Below are positions 1 to 7,758 of a DNA stretch of 25,260 nucleotides, piece by piece; within the stretch, counting starts at the first letter, position 1, and every line of letters begins with the position of its first letter. This DNA is from a virus. A program made the position numbers and the translations under genes. The DNA lies in IMG/VR virus record IMGVR_UViG_3300032267_000894, positions 1 through 25,260 of that record. One strand, written 5' to 3'. The notes beneath the pieces are model-generated. The model saw only the letters and a list, made by a program, of their open reading frames with translations, ran no database searches and was not told the origin of the DNA.

Positions 1-1210
1 CCTTAAGCTTCAGGAGGGTCGCTGCGTTGTTGATGTGGGCCGAGTCTAGAAGAGCTCGAAGAGAACCGGTAAGAGCAGCAGACAGTCCGCCAATAAGATG
101 AGGAAGGCCGATAGCGTAAGCACCGCGCCAAGGAATGAACTTGTACTCGACAATCCAGTCAAGCTTCGCCATCGTCTCATCGCCTTCCTCCCAGTTCCTG
201 TACAGCCCGATCGCCTCAGAGTTGTAATCGTCAATCATCAAGATATAAGGCGCAGACTCACCCTTCGTGTACTCATCGCCCTTGATCTCAAGCCAGGTAT
301 ATATGTGGTATATACGGCGCAACCCGTCTTCGTTCTCGCTGTGGTTGCGGCCCTCAATCTTGTCGGTAGCCTTCTGCGACTTAGTCTGCTCAAGATCAAG
401 CGCGGACGACATCCAGCTAATGTCTTTGTAAAGCCCAGACGCAACCCGGCGGTCGAACTCGTACTGGGTAATGTCGTGAACCTCAGTCACCCGCTGCGCC
501 GTATAAAAGTTGGCTGCGGCAAAAGGTAGCAGGACATTATCAATCGGCAGGAACTCAGCACAGGGCCGGCGCTTCTTTTCGTCGTACCAGAGCTTCATGT
601 ACTGCGAGCCGCCTAGAGGTAGCTGCGTCATCATCTGCTCCTGCTCGTCCCGGAACTCCTCAATCTGCTGCGTGAGCTGCCAGTTCATGAAGTCACGCTT
701 GCGCTCGGCCGCGGCTAGCTTATTCTCGTCAACGTCGCCGATGATGTTCGTACGCACAGGGCCATCGGGCGGGAATAGCTCCTTGATAGCTCGAGACGCA
801 AAGTCAATGCAGGCCTCGGCCATTACGGGGTGGACGACCTTGCTGGCACCGCTGAAGTTGGCCCCGCCAGGAGCATCGTTACCTAGGCCCGTGCGGCGGA
901 TACCCTCCTCGTACTGCTCATCGCGCTTCTCTCGAGCCCGCCGATCCTTCTCAACCAGCTCAATGTAACGCAGCGCCATCCCGCCAAAGTCCTCGTCCAT
1001 CTCAAGGTCAAGGTCGTCAGCCAGGTTGCGGTAGAAGTCCTCATTCTCTCGAGGGCCCTCAGACTTGGTTGTGACCATCGCGCCGCCGTCGGGCAACTCC
1101 TCAATGTCGGAGTCCTCAAACAGTGAGCCAATGTCTTCTGCCGGCGCTGTGTCTGGCTGGCCCTCTACGAAGCGATCGGCCTCGGCGTCAACTGGGAACT
1201 GGGTTGGCAT
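1..1210 (-). CDS. Portal protein (3' end beyond window)
   Basis: The reading frame starts at the ATG whose last base is 1210, preceded by AAAGGGG as ribosome binding site, and stays open for 403 codons to the window edge, so the C-terminus is missing. Portal proteins form the dodecameric ring at the capsid vertex through which DNA is packaged and ejected. The translation has an acidic N-terminus (residues about 20-60), then a segment with NFSGASKVVHPVMAEA followed by KELFPPDGPVR, and near the cut end LLDSAHINNAATLLKLK. Recall places these in the long portal proteins of short-tailed and related phages. The position downstream of terS, terL and one large gene fits the usual packaging order. The call rests on recalled family likeness and synteny; no database search was possible. 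Confidence 0.85.
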   Translation of the reverse strand, partial: MPTQFPVDAEADRFVEGQPDTAPAEDIGSLFEDSDIEELPDGGAMVTTKSEGPRENEDFYRNLADDLDLEMDEDFGGMALRYIELVEKDRRAREKRDEQYEEGIRRTGLGNDAPGGANFSGASKVVHPVMAEACIDFASRAIKELFPPDGPVRTNIIGDVDENKLAAAERKRDFMNWQLTQQIEEFRDEQEQMMTQLPLGGSQYMKLWYDEKKRRPCAEFLPIDNVLLPFAAANFYTAQRVTEVHDITQYEFDRRVASGLYKDISWMSSALDLEQTKSQKATDKIEGRNHSENEDGLRRIYHIYTWLEIKGDEYTKGESAPYILMIDDYNSEAIGLYRNWEEGDETMAKLDWIVEYKFIPWRGAYAIGLPHLIGGLSAALTGSLRALLDSAHINNAATLLKLK

Positions 1211-1262
1211 TTGTTCGCCCCTTTGCTACGATAGGTGTCAATTGGAAAAATAGGAACCGAAA

Positions 1263-1475
1263 GTGGACAAGTATGATGAAGCGATAGAGTTTCTTAAAGG
1301 CGTTGAACCCGGCAGTTACTTCGATGAGTGCGCCGAACTTATGGAAGAGCTACTCGCCCAGGTTCATAAGAAGAAGCGCCCAAAGCCGCAGCAGTGGACG
1401 CCAGAAGATATTGCCTGGGCAAAGCAGATGGAAGGCAGCATCCGTCACTACATGAAGGCAAGAGGGCGGCTTTAA
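1263..1475 (+). CDS. Small acidic/basic protein, opposite to late operon
   Basis: This 70-residue ORF starts with GTG, with AGGA ten bases upstream. It fills most of the space between the portal start (1210) and the end of the 858-residue gene, and its stop abuts that gene's stop with no gap. The product is charged, with a helical acidic N-terminal half (residues 1-32) and a basic centre (KKKRPKP, about 37-43), followed by WTPEDIAWAKQ. It has no signal peptide or membrane segment. The composition looks like a true soluble protein and no competing frame is open on the minus strand here. I do not recognise the family. Its orientation against the late operon is that of a separately transcribed accessory gene (moron), which is inference. 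Confidence 0.6.
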   Translation: MDKYDEAIEFLKGVEPGSYFDECAELMEELLAQVHKKKRPKPQQWTPEDIAWAKQMEGSIRHYMKARGRL

Positions 1476-4052
1476 TCACCGCCGTTCTCCGGCCATCGAG
1501 GTTGCGCTGTAACCAAGAGCGGCGATCGCGGCAGCCGGGGTCATCCCCTCGCGAATGAGCTTCACCGCCTTGGGCCAGTCAGCCTCACTGAAGAACCTGC
1601 GCGATTCCTGAATGTCGCCTCGAGCCCCGCCAAGCTTGGCGTCCCTTAGCGCCTTCTCGCGGATCTGATTGCGAACCGCCTCAGACTCGCTCAGGTTCTG
1701 GGCCACCGACTGTGGTAATTCGGAGAAGTGCGTCAATAGGTCGCTAGTGGCCTCGCCGCTGTATGGTGCCGTTGACAGGTTGCCTTCAGGTCCGCGCTTG
1801 CCGATGCCTGGCAGATAGCCGGTTGTGGTCTTGGCCTTCTCCGCCGTGCCTGGGTAAACCTTCGCCACTTCCTTCTTGAGCTTGTTCAGGAACTTGTTGG
1901 CTTCTTTTGATTCCATCGCTGGGTCGCCTGGGAACACAACGATCCCGCGATTGGTGGCCGAGGTATAGAACTTGACGTCCTCCCCCTTCGGCGTGAGCTT
2001 TCTGATGGCCTGGTCAATCGCGGTCACTTCCTGCGCGGTCGGCTCAATGGAAGCGGTTGGGTCTGCCAGCTTGTTGGGGTTCAGGCTGCGAGCGTCGAAG
2101 ACCATCGAGTTCTTGCCCTTGACCCCTTTCATGGTATTAGGCAGGTTGAAGGCGCCGGCCTCTTGAGCGTCTTGGAATGCGCGGAAGTGCTCGAGCGCCT
2201 CCATCGTCTTGCGAGACTGCGGGTCCATGAAGCCGCCTCCGCCGCCAGTGGGGAAGTCCATCAGCGGGCGGGCCATCGTCATTGGATTGTTCTCGACCTC
2301 GCCCAGGCTGTTCCGGTACATCCCGCTCATCGTCTCTCGCGATGGGAGCTGGCGGTAGCCCTGTGAGCCGTACAGGATGTCGCGGTTTCCTGCGCCAACT
2401 TCAGCAGGGTAGTCGTACATCCCAGCCTCTGGTGCCGGCAAATCCCAGCGACCCTGGCGGCCGTATTCAAGCTTCTCCGCAGGCGTCATAGACAGAACCT
2501 GGGGAACGTGGCCGAGCCCGGCGCCAGGAACCGCCTCATGCGTGGCCGTCGCAGTGTGCTTATACATATAGTCGCGGGCGGTGTTGTTCGCGTCCCGCAG
2601 CGCCAGCAACTTTCCTGCAAGCCCGTCAGTGTCGCTGTCGCCAGAGTACCGGCCCTTCTTACCACGATAGTAGAAGTCCTGACCCTTGCCGTAAACCCAG
2701 GGCACTTCCTGAATGTGAGGGCCGAACCAGTCAGTGCGCCCGCCAATCCCCAACTGGTTGGCTCGGTTCACCTGCAGGGCTGTCTCGGCGTCCATTACCG
2801 GATGCATAGTGTCACGCACTCCCTCATGCCACGGGTTTCCTGCTGTATCGGTGTACTGCATCCCCTGGGCGCGGCGGAAGTCGTTAACGCCAAAGAGCCC
2901 CGTGTTAGGCAGCCGCGGATCGTTCTTGTTCGCGTACTCTTTGATTTTGAACCCCATCCGAGCCGGGCGATCCTGCGCCACCGCCTCATCCAACGTCCGC
3001 ATTCCTGCGCCGCGGTAGGCCATCTGTGGAACGCCAGCGACCCGGCTGTTCAGGTGCTTAAGCGCAAACCCAAGCTCAGACTCCGGGCTCACACCGGCCG
3101 AGTACACACCGTGCTGCTCGAGGACGCGGGGAAGCTGATAGGGCTCGGCCGTCTCAGCAATGCCAGACTTAGCTCTGTCGTACCAAGTTCCCAGGCGATC
3201 GGGATCGGCCAACCGCACCGCCTCAACGGAATCGGCGAAGTCCTTGTCGATCCCTTTCCGCATTGCCGTAATGCCTTGCTTGCTGGTCACGGTGCGCGGG
3301 AATCCAATGAAGCCAGATCCAGATGGGCGGATGTGCTCCCCGGCCATCGCGGCATCGAGCACCGCCTGGTCACCGAGGTCTGCAGCCATCGTGCGGTAGT
3401 AGTCCGGCTCCACCTTCTCGCGCTTGCCGCCGCCCTTCTTGCTGGTCTTAGCCTCCGGGCTCTTGCCGGCGCTCTCCTTGGCCATCTTCTCAACCTTCTT
3501 CGTCCGCGCCGCCTCCTGCTCCTGCTTCTGCCCGAACTTGGATAGGACGCTCTGCTCCACCTCCGATCTCGGCACAATAGACAGCGGGCTAGCGCCAGTC
3601 ACATCAGCCAGCCTGCCCGCCATTCTTTCTGCCGCTGGACTCCGCGCTAGGTCAACTGCAGCCCTACCTACAGCCGGTGCAGCCCTGAGCGTACCTGCAG
3701 CGCCTGGTAGCATCCCTAACGCAGACGCTCCGTAATTGCGGAGGGCGCTTCCGTACCGGCCAGCCTCGAGATCATAGGCAGCCTGGTTGACGTCACGAAC
3801 GCCCTCCTCGAGCCCCTTGGCGGAGCCTACGAAAGGGATGAAGTCGACAGCACCAATACCGCCAGGGATACCGCTCTCGGCTCCACCGAATGCCGTCATG
3901 GAGAGCCTGCGAGCCCGCTCCCGACTGGTGATCTTGGCCAGCTGCTCCTCGAGGAAAGCCTGCGCCTTCTCGGCCTGGGTTAGCTCTCGGCTGCGGGCTT
4001 CAGGTTCAACACCACGAAGCAGGCGCTCCATCGTCGGGTACGTTACTGGCAT
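1476..4052 (-). CDS. Large phage protein of unknown function (858 aa)
   Basis: An 858-residue protein between terL and the portal. The start ATG has AGGTGA just upstream, 7 nt after the terL stop. The N-terminal 130 residues include a Gly/Ala-rich hydrophobic stretch (GIPGGIGAVDFIPFVGSAKG, then GMLPGAAGTLRAAPAVGRAA) that could contact or insert into membrane. Residues about 180-220 are Lys-rich and low-complexity. The middle (about 220-560) is globular and rich in aromatic residues and Gly, and the C-terminus is helical, ending in a short Ala-rich segment. I see no catalytic motif I can name. The packaging-gene position suggests a virion or injected protein, since phage genes of this size here often encode ejected or large polyvalent proteins, but that is inference. 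It could instead be an unrelated late accessory protein. Confidence 0.75.
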   Translation of the reverse strand: MPVTYPTMERLLRGVEPEARSRELTQAEKAQAFLEEQLAKITSRERARRLSMTAFGGAESGIPGGIGAVDFIPFVGSAKGLEEGVRDVNQAAYDLEAGRYGSALRNYGASALGMLPGAAGTLRAAPAVGRAAVDLARSPAAERMAGRLADVTGASPLSIVPRSEVEQSVLSKFGQKQEQEAARTKKVEKMAKESAGKSPEAKTSKKGGGKREKVEPDYYRTMAADLGDQAVLDAAMAGEHIRPSGSGFIGFPRTVTSKQGITAMRKGIDKDFADSVEAVRLADPDRLGTWYDRAKSGIAETAEPYQLPRVLEQHGVYSAGVSPESELGFALKHLNSRVAGVPQMAYRGAGMRTLDEAVAQDRPARMGFKIKEYANKNDPRLPNTGLFGVNDFRRAQGMQYTDTAGNPWHEGVRDTMHPVMDAETALQVNRANQLGIGGRTDWFGPHIQEVPWVYGKGQDFYYRGKKGRYSGDSDTDGLAGKLLALRDANNTARDYMYKHTATATHEAVPGAGLGHVPQVLSMTPAEKLEYGRQGRWDLPAPEAGMYDYPAEVGAGNRDILYGSQGYRQLPSRETMSGMYRNSLGEVENNPMTMARPLMDFPTGGGGGFMDPQSRKTMEALEHFRAFQDAQEAGAFNLPNTMKGVKGKNSMVFDARSLNPNKLADPTASIEPTAQEVTAIDQAIRKLTPKGEDVKFYTSATNRGIVVFPGDPAMESKEANKFLNKLKKEVAKVYPGTAEKAKTTTGYLPGIGKRGPEGNLSTAPYSGEATSDLLTHFSELPQSVAQNLSESEAVRNQIREKALRDAKLGGARGDIQESRRFFSEADWPKAVKLIREGMTPAAAIAALGYSATSMAGERR

Positions 4053-4059
4053 ATGTCAC

Positions 4060-5484
4060 CTATGCGGCGTAGGGGTTAACGCGCTTCCTGCTGGCTCCGG
4101 AGTCCGCGTAGTCATCTTCGTCGTAGTCATCGCGAGGCGGTGGGTCAATCTCAATCCAGCCCGAGTCACGAAGAAACCTCAGGCCCTGGCTGGTGCAATC
4201 AACGAAGTCGTCGTGGGTCGTCTCAGGGAATGCGCAGAGCTGGCTGACCATACCCTCGGCCCAGTCGCGAACGTAGCCGGGCCTGGTGCTGCTCTCAGGT
4301 ATCCAGACCCTACCGCGGGCGATCACGTTGCTGACGATGTTGAGTCGCTGCATTTTGTCTGCTTTGCCCGGATTGTACGAACGAACCGGGAGATGAGCCC
4401 TCTGCAGGTCCTGGATAAGGCTGATACCGGCTGACTTATCCTCAACCAGAATGAGGTCAACGCGCTTGCGATCCTTTCCCTCGCCATACACATTGTCGTA
4501 TTCCTCAATTACCTTAGGCCGTAAATCGGGGTATTGTAATCTATCCTGCCAGCAATCAATGACCATCACAGCCATTGGATCGTCAGTCGGTTTAAAGACT
4601 CCATAAGTAATACAGGCAGTCGGATCGTTTTGCGTCTTTTCAGTATAGGCGCAATCGTAACTCTGGATAATGTATTCAAACCGCGGGAATGGCTTATCTG
4701 CCGGCCATAACTTGAACATATCCCTTTTGACAATCCCGCTCTCTTCAGGGTCAATGATCTCGGCGAAAATCTCCTGGCGCCCAAGCTTGGTCCCCTCATA
4801 CTGCAGGATCTGTCTTTGAAAGTTGGGCGATAGGTTGGCCAGGTTGGTGTACGTCGATGCCGTAGTCACCACAACATCATCGCCGTCCCTGCCGATCAGG
4901 TCGATGATCAGGTCCTTAGGTCTGGGGGTTGTGGTGCAAATCATGATCGTCCGCTTACCCAGCCGCAGCCCGAACTGAATCTGATCCCAGGCCGCTTGCA
5001 GATAATCCCAGGCCGCTAGCTCATCCGCCCAGGCAAAGTGGAACTGAGGGCCGCGGAAGCGTTCTGGCTCTGATGCTGGGATCCCCTTGATGAGGCTGCC
5101 GTTCTTCAGCTTGAGCTCGTGCAGCGACTTGTTGTAGTCCTCTACCAAAATGGGAGGAATCACGCTCAGAAGCCCGCTGTCGCCCTCAAAGCAGGTTCCC
5201 CTGACGTCAGATGAGGTAGGGGCCGCAACGAGGGCTCGAGTGCCTGGATTAGACCATGCAAGCCACCCTATCTGTTCTGCAGCTAATCTCGTCTTGCCCG
5301 CTCCCCGACCCGCGCAGAGCAACCAGATACTCCACCAGTCCCCTGGCGGCATGATCTGGTGCTTATGAGCCTGGGTCAGCCACTTTGCCCGCCACAGGAA
5401 TGCCGCCTTTTGTTCTTCGGATAACGCCGCGAACTTTGCCTTGACGTTGGGGTCCGATAGCGTCTGGATTACGGCATCATTCAT
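4060..5484 (-). CDS. Terminase large subunit (TerL)
   Basis: The 474-residue ATPase-nuclease motor that cuts concatemeric DNA and pumps it through the portal. The ATPase domain has Walker A CAGRGAGKT (residues 57-65), Walker B FHFAWADE (148-155; D154, E155) and a coupling motif CTTTP (183-187). The RNase H-like nuclease has D277 (SYDCAY), E348/D349 (LVEDKSAG) and HDDFVD (424-429) as probable metal ligands. An acidic tail with DDYDEDDYAD follows the nuclease. Length is normal for the family. The start ATG overlaps the stop of the glycosyltransferase gene (ATGA), showing translational coupling. All catalytic motifs are present, so it is probably functional. Confidence 0.96.
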   Translation of the reverse strand: MNDAVIQTLSDPNVKAKFAALSEEQKAAFLWRAKWLTQAHKHQIMPPGDWWSIWLLCAGRGAGKTRLAAEQIGWLAWSNPGTRALVAAPTSSDVRGTCFEGDSGLLSVIPPILVEDYNKSLHELKLKNGSLIKGIPASEPERFRGPQFHFAWADELAAWDYLQAAWDQIQFGLRLGKRTIMICTTTPRPKDLIIDLIGRDGDDVVVTTASTYTNLANLSPNFQRQILQYEGTKLGRQEIFAEIIDPEESGIVKRDMFKLWPADKPFPRFEYIIQSYDCAYTEKTQNDPTACITYGVFKPTDDPMAVMVIDCWQDRLQYPDLRPKVIEEYDNVYGEGKDRKRVDLILVEDKSAGISLIQDLQRAHLPVRSYNPGKADKMQRLNIVSNVIARGRVWIPESSTRPGYVRDWAEGMVSQLCAFPETTHDDFVDCTSQGLRFLRDSGWIEIDPPPRDDYDEDDYADSGASRKRVNPYAA

Positions 5485-6113
5485 TCAAGCCAGTGAGATG
5501 ACGACACAGTGCCCTGATGGCAGACGTAGGTGACCGTCATCTTGTCAGGGTTGTGTTTATGGAAAAACTTAGGCATCGTCACCTTGCTTACCACGTTATC
5601 CGCCCAGAAGTGCTCGGTGTTGGCCTCGAGGTCATTTAGCAGCTCTTCAGCGAACGTCCTGTTAAACGCCATTGATGAGCTAATGCCACCAGGATCATGG
5701 GCAGTGAACGGACCGCGGTAATACTCATAGAACCCTGGCTTAACCTTGAGGAGGCCGCCGGTAGAGTTGATTACCATGTAGCTGTTTTGCAGATCCTTAA
5801 TGCTCTCCTCGATGTGGTTGGAGCGGTAGATCTCGTCGTGGTCTGCCCAAAAGAAATACTCGCAGCCACTTTCAATCAAGAACCTTAATGGTATCGAATA
5901 CCACAGGCACTGATTCTCGAGCTGCTCAGGGGTATGCATCCAATGGTGGAGGTATGGCAGATCCAGATCCTCAATGGCCCACTCAAAGCTGCCTGGGGTA
6001 CCGTTCTGATGGAATGCAACCAGGTCAGGCTTTACGGTCTGTGCTGCGAACTGGAGTGCTGCGAATCTTGCAAAGTCTGGCCGTGAGTAAAGCGGCGTAA
6101 AGATACCGATCAT
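5481..6113 (-). CDS. Putative GT-A type glycosyltransferase
   Basis: A 210-residue protein wedged between the two terminase subunits, overlapping both by 4 nt. The start resembles family 2-like glycosyltransferases: MIGIFTPLYSRPDFARFAAL, then QTVKPDLVAFHQNG, a nucleotide-sugar-binding pattern. EYFFWADHDEIY (residues 85-96) supplies a DxD-like metal site, D91-H92-D93. C-terminal residues include many His/Trp/Phe and no transmembrane segment. Enzymes of this fold transfer a sugar from a nucleotide donor; acceptor and sugar cannot be told from sequence. Co-translation with the terminase implies late expression, so capsid, tail or cell-surface glycans are possible targets (inference). Assignment is from motif pattern only. 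Confidence 0.65.
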   Translation of the reverse strand: MIGIFTPLYSRPDFARFAALQFAAQTVKPDLVAFHQNGTPGSFEWAIEDLDLPYLHHWMHTPEQLENQCLWYSIPLRFLIESGCEYFFWADHDEIYRSNHIEESIKDLQNSYMVINSTGGLLKVKPGFYEYYRGPFTAHDPGGISSSMAFNRTFAEELLNDLEANTEHFWADNVVSKVTMPKFFHKHNPDKMTVTYVCHQGTVSSSHWLE

Positions 6114-6472
6114 TGATCTTCCAGTTGACGCTTAGATTCCAAGTTCGTAATTATGGCGTCAAACACTGTAGTGTCAACCTTAATAGGGCCACCGTTCTCA
6201 CCGGTCAACTCAATCTGGGAGCGATCACTCCATCCTGCACGGGACTTTAGCCAGAAGATGGCCGCGGGGATATTCCCGTTCTTCCCTGCATTAAAGAGCG
6301 AGGTAGCCATCTCTGAGGTGGCATCAATACGTCCATCATCAAGCTCTCTGCGGTACTTACGGACCAGGGTATCTTGAGATATACCGATCTTCGTAGCAAT
6401 ATCCTCATGACGAATGCCAGCAGCCGCTAGTGTACGGACTATCGTTTGATTGGCCTCCGTTACATGGTGCAT
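6110..6472 (-). CDS. Terminase small subunit (TerS)
   Basis: A 120-residue DNA-recognition subunit of the packaging terminase. Residues about 15-45 form a helix-turn-helix (AAAGIRHEDIATKIGISQDTL followed by a basic RKYRRELD). Then comes a helical oligomerisation segment and the AAIFWLKSRAGWSD motif I recall from this terminase family. The ATG at 6472 is chosen because CGGAG lies 9 nt upstream. The longer frame opening with GTG at 6514 lacks a good binding site and adds an unlikely hydrophobic stretch. The stop overlaps the next gene start. The gene is the first clear member of the late packaging run. Confidence 0.88.
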   Translation of the reverse strand: MHHVTEANQTIVRTLAAAGIRHEDIATKIGISQDTLVRKYRRELDDGRIDATSEMATSLFNAGKNGNIPAAIFWLKSRAGWSDRSQIELTGENGGPIKVDTTVFDAIITNLESKRQLEDQ

Positions 6473-6496
6473 TTTAAAATCTCCGAAAAAAACAAA

Positions 6497-6560
6497 TAGC
6501 GACAGCGGCGTCACTTTATATTTATCTTTTCTTTTCTTTTCTTGTCTTTCTTATCTTTCT
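6497..6560. repeat. Composite element, copy A (upstream of terS)
   Basis: On the plus strand this holds TAGCGACAGCGGC, 7 bases, TATATTTAT (6517-6525), then an almost pure pyrimidine tract to 6560 that includes CTTGTCTT. The same parts in the same order occur at 15028-15095 inside the replication gene. The left block matches at 12 of 13 bases, TATATTTAT is identical, and the tract is similar. Copy A is non-coding except for the weak GTG extension of terS. An AT-rich segment beside a polypurine/polypyrimidine tract could be an unwinding element, an origin or a terminase site; sequence alone does not decide. Confidence 0.6.
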
Positions 6561-6567
6561 GGCAATG

Positions 6568-6749
6568 CTAGCCCTTACCGTATCTATGTAAAAGACACAG
6601 GACAGCTTTACGCTGCTCTGGCAACGCTTCCCAGACTTCTTTCAACCACCCGGCTCTAGGATTCGCCCACCGCCCCCGCTCTGGCTTGCTCGTGTAACGG
6701 GGTTTGCAAGCTCCCACCACCGACGGACCGCATGGGAGCGAGCGACCAT
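6568..6749 (-). pseudogene. Possible small gene, apparently frameshifted
   Basis: No single ATG frame spans this gap (6561-6769), but two minus-strand frames look protein-like end to end. ATG at 6749 gives MVARSHAVRRWWEL. A -1 shift at about 6707 continues CKPRYTSKPERGRWANPRAG and then WLKEVWEALPEQRKAVLCLL to a TAG at 6568. Alternatively the second frame could start at GTG 6717 or 6720 and encode about 50 residues by itself. The phrase ALPEQRK resembles ELPEQRQ near the end of the gene at 6949-7167. Either a frameshifted gene, an assembly indel or a short GTG-started gene would explain it. The rest of the gap holds only the polypyrimidine tract. Confidence 0.3.
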
Positions 6750-6769
6750 TATGTCATAAAAATCTTGTG

Positions 6770-6952
6770 TTAGTTGAACTTTGGCCAGAGCATCAACATA
6801 TTTTTCTTTGCCCCGCGGCGGACCAGCTCCTTCTCACTGGCTATCAGTCCACCTGGTAGGCCGTAGTAGCCGGGGATGTGGAAGTGTGGGACGAGGTTGA
6901 TGCCGTTGAGTACCAGGCACTTGGTGGCCACTTTAGCTGATGCGATTGTCAT
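6770..6952 (-). CDS. Hypothetical protein, 60 aa
   Basis: A 60-residue ORF whose ATG overlaps the stop of the preceding gene (ATGA), so it is probably co-translated. The product reads MTIASAKVATKCLVLNGINL, then a Gly/Pro/Tyr-rich centre (HIPGYYGLPGG) and a basic C-terminus. No signal peptide, membrane helix or known motif is visible. It is the last clear gene of the accessory run before terS, followed by about 300 bases with only a doubtful small gene and the repeat element. Real on the strength of the overlap; function unknown. Confidence 0.6.
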   Translation of the reverse strand: MTIASAKVATKCLVLNGINLVPHFHIPGYYGLPGGLIASEKELVRRGAKKNMLMLWPKFN

Positions 6953-7167
6953 GATTTATCCTTGTTAAAGTATGTAAGCCAGAGTTTCTGTCGTTGCTCT
7001 GGAAGTTCGATAAAAAGTCGTGCAGCTAGGTCTGTAACGGATGCGATAGTGAAGTTGCTCTTGTGGTGCTCACCGACTTCGCACTCGTAGAAACTACGTT
7101 CTGTGCTCTTTTCGATGAGGGAGCGAATCTCCTCCAACCGCTTCTTTTGTTCTTGGTAGTAGTCCAT
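6949..7167 (-). CDS. Hypothetical protein, 72 aa
   Basis: Starts at an ATG with GAGGG in the overlapping end of the upstream gene, 1 nt after that gene's TAA. The product has a charged helical N-terminus (EQKKRLEEIRSLIEK, residues about 6-20) and ends DLAARLFIELPEQRQKLW. I recognise no domain. The C-terminal ELPEQRQ phrase resembles one in the possible small gene downstream (6568-6749), which hints at a shared origin. The tight spacing on both sides puts it in the same transcription unit as the 79- and 60-residue genes. Confidence 0.65.
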   Translation of the reverse strand: MDYYQEQKKRLEEIRSLIEKSTERSFYECEVGEHHKSNFTIASVTDLAARLFIELPEQRQKLWLTYFNKDKS

Positions 7168-7168
7168 C

Positions 7169-7408
7169 TTATTGGCCCTCGAGCTGCGCGAGTTCTTCTG
7201 CTACCCACTGGATTGCCCAGGAGTGTGATGGCTCGTCGATCAGGTTCTGGACCCACTCAAAGTTCTCAAAGCCTGCGACCTTGAACGCCTCGAAGTTGGC
7301 GAAGGTCACGAACTGCTCGACCAGGTACTCTTTTGCCCACTCTGCATCTTCGATGGCTGGATGTGCCTGGTCTTCGAGGAACCGCTTGATTTCTTGCTTG
7401 ATGTTCAT
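7169..7408 (-). CDS. Hypothetical acidic protein, 79 aa
   Basis: A 79-residue acidic, Trp/Phe-rich protein (AFKVAGFENFEWVQNL, about residues 41-56; WAIQWVAEELAQLEG at the end). It carries the shared leader AAAGGACAGTGAAATG, which contains its ribosome binding site and start codon. A conserved promoter-like element lies about 70 nt upstream (7474-7522), so this gene heads a short unit with the 72- and 60-residue genes. No known fold is recognised. Small acidic phage proteins often bind host enzymes, but nothing here shows that. Confidence 0.7.
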   Translation of the reverse strand: MNIKQEIKRFLEDQAHPAIEDAEWAKEYLVEQFVTFANFEAFKVAGFENFEWVQNLIDEPSHSWAIQWVAEELAQLEGQ

Positions 7409-7421
7409 TTCACTGTCCTTT
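7406..7421 (-). promoter_or_regulatory. Shared leader/RBS, copy 1
   Basis: Minus strand AAAGGACAGTGAAATG: AGGA lies 7 nt before the ATG. It is identical, start codon included, to four other leaders at 7731, 7939, 8140 and 12826. Confidence 0.85.
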
Positions 7422-7473
7422 CTCTTGGTTGCGATCGTTAGTGACCGTAGACAAATAGTGGCACAAACGAATC

Positions 7474-7522
7474 GGTCTGTGTGAACTTTTTTGAACTTTT
7501 TTTACTAGGGGAAACCCTTACG
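7474..7522 (-). promoter_or_regulatory. Conserved upstream element, copy 1
   Basis: The minus strand reads AAGGGTTTCCCCTAG, an A-run, then TTCAAAAAAGTTCACACAG and ACC. The element at 8209-8258 is nearly the same. AGGG/CCCT can form a small hairpin that contains the stop codon of the 71-residue gene. Its position upstream of a leader-bearing gene suggests a promoter or operator. The A-run after the hairpin is not a terminator on this strand. Confidence 0.55.
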
Positions 7523-7733
7523 GGCATGGGTGGTTGACTGAGTCGAACATTCCAGCCTCTTCACCGATCCGGCCATCGTTGACCGCGGCATCAAAGGCTT
7601 CCTGTTCTAGCTGGTCGCAAGCTGCGGTGAGGGCCACGCCGGCTGAGATAAGCTCATCAAGGTCGCATCCCCAGATTGAGAGCACTGCGACCCGGCCAGA
7701 GGTATCCATGAGGCTGATTGAGTAGTCTTTCAT
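7518..7733 (-). CDS. Hypothetical protein, 71 aa
   Basis: A 71-residue acidic protein with the shared leader at its start. It opens KDYSISLMDTSGRVAVLSIW, a possible beta-hairpin, followed by a helical, acidic Ala-rich part (ALTAACDQLEQEAFDAAVND, about residues 34-53). No membrane segment or named motif. It is the third gene of the unit 8142-7518, 25 nt after the stop of the 60-residue gene. The TAA lies in the small hairpin of the downstream regulatory element. Function unknown. Confidence 0.7.
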   Translation of the reverse strand: MKDYSISLMDTSGRVAVLSIWGCDLDELISAGVALTAACDQLEQEAFDAAVNDGRIGEEAGMFDSVNHPCP

Positions 7734-7746
7734 TTCACTGTCCTTT
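7731..7746 (-). promoter_or_regulatory. Shared leader/RBS, copy 2
   Basis: Same 16 bases (AAAGGACAGTGAAATG on the minus strand), here preceded by further A residues, serving the 71-residue gene. Confidence 0.85.
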
Positions 7747-7758
7747 TTTATGATGGAA

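Noticed and set aside
98-968. Plus-strand ORFs of 143 and 152 residues
   Set aside because: Both are antisense to the portal frame, which is continuous from 1210 to 1 and recognisable.
2508-3545. 345-residue plus-strand ORF
   Set aside because: It lies antisense within the 858-residue gene, has Leu/Arg/His-rich composition without domains, and no operon context; it is a shadow of a GC-rich coding frame.
3787-4434. 215-residue plus-strand ORF
   Set aside because: It spans the ends of TerL and the 858-residue gene in antisense; composition is not protein-like and no binding site is evident.
7490-7515. T-runs beside small hairpins as plus-strand terminators
   Set aside because: The T-runs precede the hairpin on the plus strand and become A-runs after it on the minus strand, so neither orientation gives a terminator.
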